Of a stretch of DNA of 64,000 bases, positions 9,093-16,321 are shown in pieces. Under the pieces are notes generated by a model. That model did no database searches and was not told the DNA's origin. It saw nothing but the letters and a program-made list of their open reading frames with translations. The stretch lies in NCBI GenBank assembly GCA_027491155.1, contig JAIXWR010000022.1:1-64000 (forward strand), written 5' to 3'. Positions within the stretch are counted from its first letter, which is position 1; each line of letters starts with the position of its first letter. Made by a program: the position numbers and the translations under genes. This stretch comes from Verrucomicrobiaceae bacterium. GTDB lineage: Bacteria > Verrucomicrobiota > Verrucomicrobiia > Verrucomicrobiales > Akkermansiaceae.

Positions 9093-10372
9093 ATAAAAAC
9101 GTCACCCTCCTTGCCGGGATCGCAGGCTTGGCCGCGGGAGCCTTGTTCCCGAGATCATCGGGGCCAGCCTCTCCGCCGCCGGTCGCGGAAACGAAGGCCA
9201 GCGAACGGACGGAGGCATCCGCGAAGAAAGGCCTGTCCCGGCTGGAGCAATTGACCGGGATGGCCGCCAAGCTGAGCCGCTCCGAGTGGCCCGCCTTCTT
9301 TGCCGCGCGACTTCATTCCCCGCAGGAAACCCGGCTCGCGGCACGGCTGTGGGCGGAGGCCGACCCGGGCGGATTCTGGGCATGGCTGCGGGAAAGCCGC
9401 GACCGGGATCACCTCGACCGCTTCAGCGAGGATCTGCTCCTCCTGTGGAGCGTTCAGGATCCCGAAGCCGCGATGGCGGCGGTCATGACGGTCACCGACA
9501 AGGCGCTCAGCGACCGCATGCGGATGATGCTCATCAATGCGGTGCTGGATCAGGATTTCGAACTCGGCATGTCCCTCGTCGCCCGCGCCGGAACCTTCAA
9601 CGGCTTCAGCAGCGGCACAACCTCCTGGATCATGCAGGATCCGGGATTGGCCGTAAGCAAGCTCGCCGGACTTCCGTCTCACAACGCCTACCGCTTCTAT
9701 CTGGACCACGCTTTGCAGCAATGGGCCAGGAAGGACCCGGCCGCCTGTCTCGATTGGCTGAGCAAGACACCACCGGTCGAAAACGAGGATTGGAGAGCCG
9801 ATCCGGTGTCCAAGGGGTTCAAGTCGGTCGCGCATTCCAAGCCCGGCGAAGCGCTTGATGCGGCGCTCCAACTCGCCGATCCCGCCCATCGTTCCCAGGC
9901 CCTTGCCGGGGTGATCGCCAGCGGTAAATTCACGCCGGAAGAAGTTTTGCCACTATTGGAGCAGGTCGGCCTCAAGGAGAAGTTCAGCCTGCCCGGCGAG
10001 CTCGGCTTCGGTCAGGAAGGAGACTTCTCCAACCGCGCCGGGATTCTCGATCTCCTCCCCGCCAACCTGAACAGCCACAACGGCTACCGGGCGGTCGCCG
10101 CGGAGTGGTCCGAGAAGGATCCGGCCGCGGCATGGGAATGGGCGGCGTCCATTGAGGATCCCGTCCAATGCCGGATCGCCATCGCGGCCGTGATCGGGAA
10201 CGCCGACGCTACCCAGCTCGACGCCATTGCCGAACTCCCCTTCCGCGCCCTTTCCGACGACCTCCTCCGCCAGGCCGTGGGGAAAATCCCCGCCGCCCGG
10301 CGCGATGCCTGGCTCGAATCGATGCCGGCCGACCGCGCCGGTTGGGCCCGGCGTCTGGCCGATGCCAGGTAG
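9089..10372 (+). CDS. membrane-anchored W-DP-AA repeat protein, second of pair
   Basis: 427 aa. The N-terminal hydrophobic segment NVTLLAGIAGLAAGALF looks like an uncleaved anchor or signal. Four repeat signatures are visible: WAEADPGGFWAWL, WSVQDPEAAMAAV, WARKDPAACLDWL and WSEKDPAAAWEWA. The start ATG overlaps the stop of the preceding gene (ATGA), fixing the start and indicating an operon. Function is unknown; the similarity to the upstream protein is in repeat layout rather than extended identity, suggesting an old duplication. The gene ends 71 bp before the oxidoreductase. Confidence 0.8.
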   Translation: MNKNVTLLAGIAGLAAGALFPRSSGPASPPPVAETKASERTEASAKKGLSRLEQLTGMAAKLSRSEWPAFFAARLHSPQETRLAARLWAEADPGGFWAWLRESRDRDHLDRFSEDLLLLWSVQDPEAAMAAVMTVTDKALSDRMRMMLINAVLDQDFELGMSLVARAGTFNGFSSGTTSWIMQDPGLAVSKLAGLPSHNAYRFYLDHALQQWARKDPAACLDWLSKTPPVENEDWRADPVSKGFKSVAHSKPGEALDAALQLADPAHRSQALAGVIASGKFTPEEVLPLLEQVGLKEKFSLPGELGFGQEGDFSNRAGILDLLPANLNSHNGYRAVAAEWSEKDPAAAWEWAASIEDPVQCRIAIAAVIGNADATQLDAIAELPFRALSDDLLRQAVGKIPAARRDAWLESMPADRAGWARRLADAR

Positions 10373-10443
10373 CGACACACTCGCCGCTTGAGTTGACCGA
10401 CAAATCCTCCTTTCCTCGCTGCGCCGAAGATTCCCCACCCTGC

Positions 10444-11520
10444 ATGTCCGAATTCCTCACCGTCTCCCGCACCGCCCACGATCAACTGGTGGAAGCCGCC
10501 TACCGCTCCCGCGGTTTCACCGCCGACGAGGCTGCGGAGGGCGCCAAGCTGGCCGCCGAGGCCGCCCGGCACGGGATCCGGACCCACCACGCGCTCAAAG
10601 CCTTGCACCTTGACCACCTGTTCGGCAGCGCGGTCGGCGGCTGCGTCCCGGGCGCGGAGATCGAGGTCGTGAAGTCCCGCTTCCCCGGTTCCGAGATCTG
10701 GAATTCCAACCGCAAGCTCGGCCAGAGCGTCGCCTACCGGGCGATCGACCGTTGCATCGAGCTGGCCGACCAATACGGCATCGGCCAGGTTAGCGTGGAC
10801 AATGCCTTCCACTACCTGTGGGGCGGCGGCTACGTGATGGAGGCCGCCGAGCGCGGTTACATCGCCTATACCAACTGCACCTCCGCCCTTTCCGAGGTGG
10901 TGCCTTTCGGCGGCAAGTTCCCGACTCTCGGCACCAACCCGCATTCCTGGGGCTTCCCGACCACCGCCGCGCTCGGCTACCCGATCGTCAGCGACTGGGC
11001 GACCTCGGTCGTCGCCATGGGCCGGGTCCAGGCCCTCAAGCGCGAGGGCAAGTTGCTGCCGCCGGATGCCGCGGTCGACAAGGACGGCAAGCCGACGATC
11101 GACCCGAACGAAGCCGTCTCGCTGCTGCCCTTCGGCGCCCACAAGGGCTACGCGATGTGCCTGATCAACGAGCTCTACGCCGGCCTGATCGGAGGTTCCC
11201 TTCCGACCCTGCGCGGTCGTCCGGCACTCGCCCCGGCGGGTGAGAAAACCGGCACCGCTTTCTATTTCCAGGTCATCCACCCCGACGCGATCTCCGGCGG
11301 GGCTTTCGCCCAGGGCCGCGACCAGATGGAGAATCTCAAGGCGGTGCTTCAAGACGTCTTCGGCCACGGCAACGAGGGCTGCATCCTGCCCGGCCAGTTC
11401 GAGGCCCAGGCCCGCAAGCGCTCCGACGACGCCGGTGGCCTGCACTTCACCGCCGCGGAGCTGGAGGAGTTCAAGGAGCTCGCCGAGGAAGTCGGCGCTG
11501 AGCCGCTGGTGCCGATGTAG
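10444..11520 (+). CDS. Ldh2-family (malate/L-lactate dehydrogenase-like) NAD(P)-dependent oxidoreductase
   Basis: 358 aa, standard for the Ldh_2/YlbC-type family, which interconverts 2-oxo and 2-hydroxy acids or reduces cyclic imino acids with NAD(P)H. Visible signatures: ARHGIRTHHALKAL near the N-terminus, the active-site region VDNAFHYLWGGGY (His123), LGTNPHSWGFPT in the nucleotide-binding part, and LLPFGAHKGYAMCLINELYAG. The ATG at 10444 was chosen because the family homology starts there; the frame is open upstream without family sequence. Substrate cannot be told from sequence and no pathway genes adjoin it. Confidence 0.88.
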   Translation: MSEFLTVSRTAHDQLVEAAYRSRGFTADEAAEGAKLAAEAARHGIRTHHALKALHLDHLFGSAVGGCVPGAEIEVVKSRFPGSEIWNSNRKLGQSVAYRAIDRCIELADQYGIGQVSVDNAFHYLWGGGYVMEAAERGYIAYTNCTSALSEVVPFGGKFPTLGTNPHSWGFPTTAALGYPIVSDWATSVVAMGRVQALKREGKLLPPDAAVDKDGKPTIDPNEAVSLLPFGAHKGYAMCLINELYAGLIGGSLPTLRGRPALAPAGEKTGTAFYFQVIHPDAISGGAFAQGRDQMENLKAVLQDVFGHGNEGCILPGQFEAQARKRSDDAGGLHFTAAELEEFKELAEEVGAEPLVPM

Positions 11521-11575
11521 CACATCGTTGCACGTTGTGCGCGGGGGCGGGTCGCCGCGCCGGGGTGCTACGAAG

Positions 11576-12406
11576 TCAGGGGGTGAATTCCGACGCACCC
11601 CATCGCAACTTGCAAAGTTGCGCTACTTCGGCCGCCACCGGACCCGCCGGCAGCACCCTCCCATCCACCCTCACCACCGGCACCACCCCACGCGTCGCCG
11701 AAGTCACGAACAGCTCTTCCGCAACTGCCACATCCGCCGCGGTGAGTGGCTGCTCCTTCACCGTAGTCCGCGCCATCACCCGCGCGCGCATCGTCCCCGG
11801 CAAACAACCGGACGACAGCGGCGGGGTCAGCACTTCCCCATCACGGACGAGGAACACGTTCGCCGTCGCCGCCTCGCACAACTCGCCCCGGGTGTTGAAT
11901 AACAAAGCCTCGTCCGCCCCGGCCCGCCGCGCTTGATCCAGGGCGAGCAGGTTCTCGGCATAGGATGCGCACTTGATTCCCGAAAGCGGCGAGCGCTCGT
12001 TGCGTGGAAAGTCCGCGGTGACCAGTGTCACCGACTCCGGTGCTGGCGGACAAGCCGTCGCGGTCATCCAAAGTATCGCGTCACTCCCCGTCTCCAAGCG
12101 CCGCAAGTCCCCCGCCCCGGCGCTCAGCGCCAGCCGGATCCGGGCGCGGCCATCGGCCAAACCAGCGCGCTCTAACAGACCGCTCATCGCTGCGGCAATT
12201 TCCGCTTCTCCCAACTTCCCCGCATCCAAGCCCAGCCTCTCCGCACCGTCCCTCATCCGCGCCAGATGCAAATCCAGCGCCACCGGCTGCCCGTCCAGCG
12301 ACAACAAGGTCTCGAACACTCCCAGCCCGTGCGTCAGGCCACGGTCCGAAGGCGACACCGCCAGCGGGCCTTCGAAATAGCTGCCGTTGCACCAGATCCA
12401 GCTCAT
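11576..12406 (-). CDS. aminotransferase class IV (BCAA aminotransferase/aminodeoxychorismate lyase-like)
   Basis: 276 aa PLP enzyme of fold type IV. N-terminal DRGLTHGLGVFETL matches the class IV active-site entry; Lys145 in GIKCASYAENL is the expected Schiff-base lysine; GELCEAATANVFLV carries the conserved Glu179 and Asn184; PPLSSGCLPGTMRARV matches the PLP phosphate region. The size fits PabC or D-amino-acid/branched-chain aminotransferases. No pabA/pabB or ilv genes are near, so substrate is open. It converges on the oxidoreductase gene and diverges from the ACP phosphodiesterase-like gene. Confidence 0.9.
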   Translation of the reverse strand: MSWIWCNGSYFEGPLAVSPSDRGLTHGLGVFETLLSLDGQPVALDLHLARMRDGAERLGLDAGKLGEAEIAAAMSGLLERAGLADGRARIRLALSAGAGDLRRLETGSDAILWMTATACPPAPESVTLVTADFPRNERSPLSGIKCASYAENLLALDQARRAGADEALLFNTRGELCEAATANVFLVRDGEVLTPPLSSGCLPGTMRARVMARTTVKEQPLTAADVAVAEELFVTSATRGVVPVVRVDGRVLPAGPVAAEVAQLCKLRWGASEFTP

Positions 12407-12525
12407 GCGACGAGCGTGGCGAAGCAGGGCAGCTTTGCAAGTGGCGTGCTGATCTTACCATCAACACTCCGCCCCACCCCACCTGCACCGTTGCACTCGC
12501 CCCTGAAGCACCGATCATCCCGTCA

Positions 12526-13131
12526 TTGAACTACCTCGCCCACCTGCTGCTTGCCGAAAACCACGCCGCCTCCCGCGTCGGCAACCTGCTCGGCGACTTC
12601 GTGCCCGGCCGGCCGGAATCCCTGCGCGGTGACTTTCCCGATGCCGTCCTCAACGGCATCATCCGCCACCGGGCGATCGACCGCTTCACCGACTCCCACC
12701 GGATCACCAACAGCCTCAAGGCCTGCATCTCCCCCGGGCGGCGGCGCTTTGCCGGGGCGATCACCGACATTTTCCACGATCACTTCCTCACCCGTCACTG
12801 GGCCGACCACTGCCCCTGGCCCTTGGGTGAATTCACCGCGGCCTGCAACGCGGCCTTGACCGCTCACCGCGACTTTCTCCCGCCGGAGCTCGCGGACAGT
12901 CTGGACGAACGCATCGCCGACAACTGGCTCGGCCGCTATGGTACGGACGAGGGCTTGGAACAGGTCTTCCAGCGAATGGCGGCCCGGTCCCCGGCCTTCG
13001 CGCCGCTCCGCGATGCGGTCGCGGATCTCATCGCGAGCCGCGCGGTCTTCGAAGCCGCATTCCACGAGTTCTTCCCTGATCTCCGCCGCTGGGTCCAGTC
13101 GCTCGGGCCGGAGGCGGACGCGTGGATTTAG
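12526..13131 (+). CDS. acyl carrier protein phosphodiesterase-like hydrolase (AcpH family)
   Basis: 201 aa from TTG 12526, chosen because the product then begins MNYLAHLLLA, as AcpH-family proteins do; the frame stays open far upstream but without family sequence. Conserved blocks: GNLLGDFVPGRPESL, HRAIDRFTDSH and ITDIFHDHFLTRHW, matching the metal-coordinating His/Asp motifs of this HD-like family. E. coli AcpH removes the 4'-phosphopantetheine arm from holo-ACP in the cytoplasm. The true substrate in this lineage is not shown by sequence. Confidence 0.85.
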   Translation: MNYLAHLLLAENHAASRVGNLLGDFVPGRPESLRGDFPDAVLNGIIRHRAIDRFTDSHRITNSLKACISPGRRRFAGAITDIFHDHFLTRHWADHCPWPLGEFTAACNAALTAHRDFLPPELADSLDERIADNWLGRYGTDEGLEQVFQRMAARSPAFAPLRDAVADLIASRAVFEAAFHEFFPDLRRWVQSLGPEADAWI

Positions 13132-13170
13132 TCCTTCGTCCTTCGCCGTCCGCCGCTCTAACTTCCCCCC

Positions 13171-13548
13171 ATGCGCGCCCTGCTCTTCACCGCCGGATTC
13201 CTGCTTTGCGGTCTGGGATTCCTCGCCTTCCGCAGCTCGGGCGACCCCATGCTCCTGCAAGGCGGTCTCACCCTCGGCGGCGGCTGGATCATCTGCGGGC
13301 TCTTCTCCTTGCGGTCGAAATGGCACGGCATCATCGGTGCCGCAGTGCTCGCCTTCCTCGGCGGGATCCGCTCGCTGCCGGCGGCGACCGGCCTGGCCGG
13401 AGGCGATCCCGCGGCCCCCTTCTCCGCCGCCGCGGCCGCACTTTGCGTGACCGTGTTCATCGCCTCGGCCCGCTCCCTGCTGGCCGAGCGGCGCCGGCGC
13501 TCGATCGAGTCCCTGAAGTCCGGCCAAGACGACCCCGCAGCCCGGTGA
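13171..13548 (+). CDS. small integral membrane protein, unknown
   Basis: 125 aa with four probable membrane segments (MRALLFTAGFLLCGLGFLAF; LLQGGLTLGGGWIICGLFSL; HGIIGAAVLAFLGGI; AAAAALCVTVFIASA) and a basic C-terminal tail (AERRRRSIESL). No family recognised. It lies 39 bp after the AcpH-like gene on the same strand and may be co-transcribed with it. Confidence 0.7.
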   Translation: MRALLFTAGFLLCGLGFLAFRSSGDPMLLQGGLTLGGGWIICGLFSLRSKWHGIIGAAVLAFLGGIRSLPAATGLAGGDPAAPFSAAAAALCVTVFIASARSLLAERRRRSIESLKSGQDDPAAR

Positions 13549-13637
13549 CGCGGCTCCGTCCCTGCACCCTCCGCGATAAGAAACCGTCTGCGCCGGCCGT
13601 AGAGCGGCAGGCTGAAAGGCTGGCCTGCTTTCTCCCC

Positions 13638-14351
13638 ATGATCCCCCGCCTCCTGCTCGCCCTCTTGATCTTCGCCATCCCTTCGCTCGCGGCGGAGAAG
13701 CGCATCGCCGTCTTCGTCGGCCTTTGCGACAACGCCACGCAGGGCATCGTGAAAGTCGGCGCGAAGATCGGCGACGGCGACAAGCCGGACGACAACCTCT
13801 ACTGGGGCTGCTCGGACGGCCTGAAATCGTTTTTCAAGGCCAGCCGCCGCTGGAAGCTGGAGAAGCGCGAGACCGAAACCGGCGACGAAAAGATCCTCGA
13901 ACGCCTGACCTTCCGCCATGTCTCCAACAAGGCCATCCTGGTCGCGGAAGCGTGGCGGGGATCGAAGCTCAAGGAGTGCTACGTCGCCAGCGAAAAGGCG
14001 ATGCTTTCCGGCGAGAACCAGCTCGTCGCCTTCATCGGCCACAACGTGCTGATGGACACCGCGATCGATGCCCCCGCGGCCAAGGCGGCGGGCAAGACCG
14101 ATGCCATCGTGCTTTGCTGCGCCAGCGACCGCTACTTCCGCAATCGGTTGACCACCGCCGGGCTACGGCCGGTGCTGCTGACCACGCAATTGATGTATCC
14201 CGGCTCCTTCATCCTGCACGACGCGCTGGAGCCTTGGCTTGCCGGAAAGGACCCGCAAGCCTTGCGGGCCGCCGCCGGTGCCGCCTATGCGCGCAACCAG
14301 AAGATCAAGCTATCCGCCGCCACGGGAGTCTTCGCCCCGAAGCTGCCCTGA
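13638..14351 (+). CDS. secreted protein with caspase-like His/Cys arrangement
   Basis: 237 aa from ATG 13638; the frame extends upstream but only this start gives a signal peptide (MIPRLLLALLIFAIPSLAAE). After cleavage come KRIAVFVGLCDN and a DDNLYWG segment, then two blocks that look like the catalytic strands of the caspase/gingipain fold: VAFIGHNVLMD (His) and DAIVLCCASDRYF (Cys). The order (strand-His, then strand-Cys) and spacing of about 30 residues fit that fold, but this assignment is mine from pattern, not from a known family. If correct it would be a periplasmic or secreted cysteine peptidase or an inactive relative. It ends 30 bp before the histidine kinase start. Confidence 0.6.
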   Translation: MIPRLLLALLIFAIPSLAAEKRIAVFVGLCDNATQGIVKVGAKIGDGDKPDDNLYWGCSDGLKSFFKASRRWKLEKRETETGDEKILERLTFRHVSNKAILVAEAWRGSKLKECYVASEKAMLSGENQLVAFIGHNVLMDTAIDAPAAKAAGKTDAIVLCCASDRYFRNRLTTAGLRPVLLTTQLMYPGSFILHDALEPWLAGKDPQALRAAAGAAYARNQKIKLSAATGVFAPKLP

Positions 14352-14381
14352 CCCCGCTTGCCCGGGACGCCTCCCCAACCG

Positions 14382-15482
14382 ATGACCGGAGCCGATCCAA
14401 CACCCGCCCAATCCGGCCAGGAGCCACGCGAGCTTCCGGTCATTCCTCCCGCCGGACGGGGCAAGCCGCGGGGCGTGGTGATTCTGGCGATCCTCCTGAT
14501 CCTCGTCATCGGCCTGATCGACCTCTGGATCGAGCCCCAGCTTAGCATCACCTTGTTCTATCTCCTGCCGGTGCTGCTGGTCAGCCGGCACGCCGGACGG
14601 TGGGCAAGTATCGGATGTGCCGCGCTGGCCACGCTGATGTCGCTCATCGCCAGCCTGATGACCTCCAATTACGAGGCCTATCCTTTCATCCCCTACTGGG
14701 ATGCCACGCTGCGCTTCGGCGTGCTGCTGGTGGTGGTCAGGCTGGTCCGTTCGCTGCGCCGTCTGAACGACACGCTGGACCGGCGGGTCCGCGACCGCAC
14801 CGCCCGCCTGGAGGCGGAGGTGAAGGAGCGGCTGAAGCTTGAAAACCGGATCATCGAGGCCAGGGAGTCGGAGCAGGCGCGAATCGGCCAGGATCTTCAC
14901 GACGGGCTTTGCCAGCATCTGGTGGCGACCGCCTTCTCGGCGGGACTGCTCCAGCGGAAGCTCGAGGACGACCGCAGCCCGGAAGCAGCGTCCGCTTCGG
15001 AGATCGTCGGCATGATCGACGATTCCATCACCCAGGCCCGCGACCTGGCCAAGGGGCTTTACCCGGTGCCGCTGGAGGAGGAGGGCCTCGAGACGGCCTT
15101 GCGCGACCTCGCCGCGAAGACCGCCAAGCGGACGGGCATCGCCTGTCACGTGGAAGCAAGCGGCCCACCGTCCCAGCTCGAGAAGGAGACGGCGATCCAT
15201 CTTTACCGGATTTGCCAGGAGGCCCTGAACAACTCGGTCAAGCATTCCGGCGCGGAGAACGTGACCATCGGTTTCCACGCGACGGCCGACGGCTTCAAGC
15301 TGACGGTCGAGGACGACGGCTGCGGCCTGGACGGATCCGCTCGCAGAAGCGGCGGGATGGGGCTGCACATCATGGCCTATCGCGCACGGGCCATCGGCGC
15401 CTCGGTCGAGGTCGTCCGAGGAAAAGCTGGCGGGACCCTCGTCCACTGTGCTTCAAACCGCGGCACCGAGAGCGATGACTGA
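14382..15482 (+). CDS. sensor histidine kinase, NarL/DegS-type (HisKA_3)
   Basis: 366 aa from ATG 14382 (TTG 14358 is an alternative). Three or four N-terminal membrane segments (residues about 31-120, e.g. GVVILAILLILVIGLIDLW) form a small membrane domain without an obvious extracytoplasmic sensor. A coiled linker leads to the phosphoacceptor box RIGQDLHDGLCQHL with His173. The HATPase domain has CQEALNNSVKHS (N box), VEDDGCGLD (G1) and GMGLHIMAYRA (G2). It overlaps the response regulator by 8 bp, so the pair is one operon. The next genes downstream encode two giant surface proteins, a possible regulon. Signal unknown. Confidence 0.93.
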   Translation: MTGADPTPAQSGQEPRELPVIPPAGRGKPRGVVILAILLILVIGLIDLWIEPQLSITLFYLLPVLLVSRHAGRWASIGCAALATLMSLIASLMTSNYEAYPFIPYWDATLRFGVLLVVVRLVRSLRRLNDTLDRRVRDRTARLEAEVKERLKLENRIIEARESEQARIGQDLHDGLCQHLVATAFSAGLLQRKLEDDRSPEAASASEIVGMIDDSITQARDLAKGLYPVPLEEEGLETALRDLAAKTAKRTGIACHVEASGPPSQLEKETAIHLYRICQEALNNSVKHSGAENVTIGFHATADGFKLTVEDDGCGLDGSARRSGGMGLHIMAYRARAIGASVEVVRGKAGGTLVHCASNRGTESDD

Positions 15483-16143
15483 GAACCCCAGCCGAACCCG
15501 GATCGTGCTCGTGGACGATCATCCGATGGTCCGCGAGCGTCTCGCGGAAGTGATCAACCGGGAAGCCGACCTGCTGGTCTGCGGCGAGGCGGAGGACCGG
15601 GGAGGCGCGCTCGACGTGATCAACCGGGAGAATCCCGGCCTCGTGATCGTGGACCTCACCCTCAAGCGTTCCAACGGGCTGGACCTGATCAAGGACTTGC
15701 AGGTGATGCATCCCGAACTCCGGATCCTCGTGGTTTCCATGCAGGACGAGACGCTTTACGCCGAACGCGTGATCCGGGCCGGCGCCCACGGCTACATCAC
15801 CAAGCAGGAGGCCACCCGCAACATCCTGAAGGCGATCCGCCACGTCCTTGCCGGCAATGTTTTCCTGAGTCCCGAACTCTCCGGCGAGATCCTTTCCCGG
15901 ATGCTCGGGCGCTCGAAGGCGACCGTCCGATCCCACGATTTGCTTTCGGACCGCGAGCTCCAGGTTTTCGAACTGGTCGGCCAGGGTTTCTCGACGCGCC
16001 AGATCGCCGAACAACTCGGGCTCGACGTCAAGACGGTCGAGACCTACCGCGGCAGGATCAAGGAGAAGCTGGAGTTGAAAGATGCGTCGGAGTTGCTGCG
16101 AAAGGCGATCGCCTGGAAGCACGAGCAGGCGGCGGAATCGTGA
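15475..16143 (+). CDS. response regulator, NarL/FixJ family
   Basis: 222 aa. Receiver domain with acidic pocket VLVDDHP and phosphoacceptor Asp60 in VIVDLTL; Lys in YITKQEA. The C-terminal LuxR-type HTH is LLSDRELQVFELVGQGFSTR followed by QIAEQLGLDVKTVETYRGRI. The start ATG at 15475 overlaps the kinase stop by 8 bp. A 25-bp perfect palindrome sits 6 bp after its stop, upstream of the large surface-protein gene, and could be its operator. Confidence 0.94.
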   Translation: MTENPSRTRIVLVDDHPMVRERLAEVINREADLLVCGEAEDRGGALDVINRENPGLVIVDLTLKRSNGLDLIKDLQVMHPELRILVVSMQDETLYAERVIRAGAHGYITKQEATRNILKAIRHVLAGNVFLSPELSGEILSRMLGRSKATVRSHDLLSDRELQVFELVGQGFSTRQIAEQLGLDVKTVETYRGRIKEKLELKDASELLRKAIAWKHEQAAES

Positions 16144-16148
16144 GATAG

Positions 16149-16173
16149 TCCTGTAAGTAATTCCCTTACAGGA
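16149..16173. promoter_or_regulatory. 25-bp interrupted palindrome, candidate operator
   Basis: TCCTGTAAG, 7-nt spacer, CTTACAGGA: perfect 9-bp arms. There is no T tract after it, arguing against a terminator. It lies between a LuxR-type regulator gene and the surface-protein gene, where an operator would be expected. Confidence 0.4.
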
Positions 16174-16304
16174 GCATCAGGGTCCTCAAGGTTAGCTTTG
16201 GTCCGGGGGCCGGACAGACAGCGGATCTTGAAAAGGGCAGGATCCGTGCGTTGTTCCGCAGCCCGCCGGGCGGTCACTCCTCGTGGTGTCAATCCGGCCT
16301 GCCT

Positions 16305-16317
16305 CCCCCCCCCCCCC
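16305..16317. repeat. 13-C homopolymer run just before a surface-protein start
   Basis: Thirteen consecutive C residues end 4 bp before ATG 16322. Such tracts slip during replication. If translation began at GTG 16283 the run would be inside the coding frame; if at ATG 16322 it occupies the position of the ribosome binding site. Confidence 0.85.
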
Positions 16318-16321
16318 GTCC

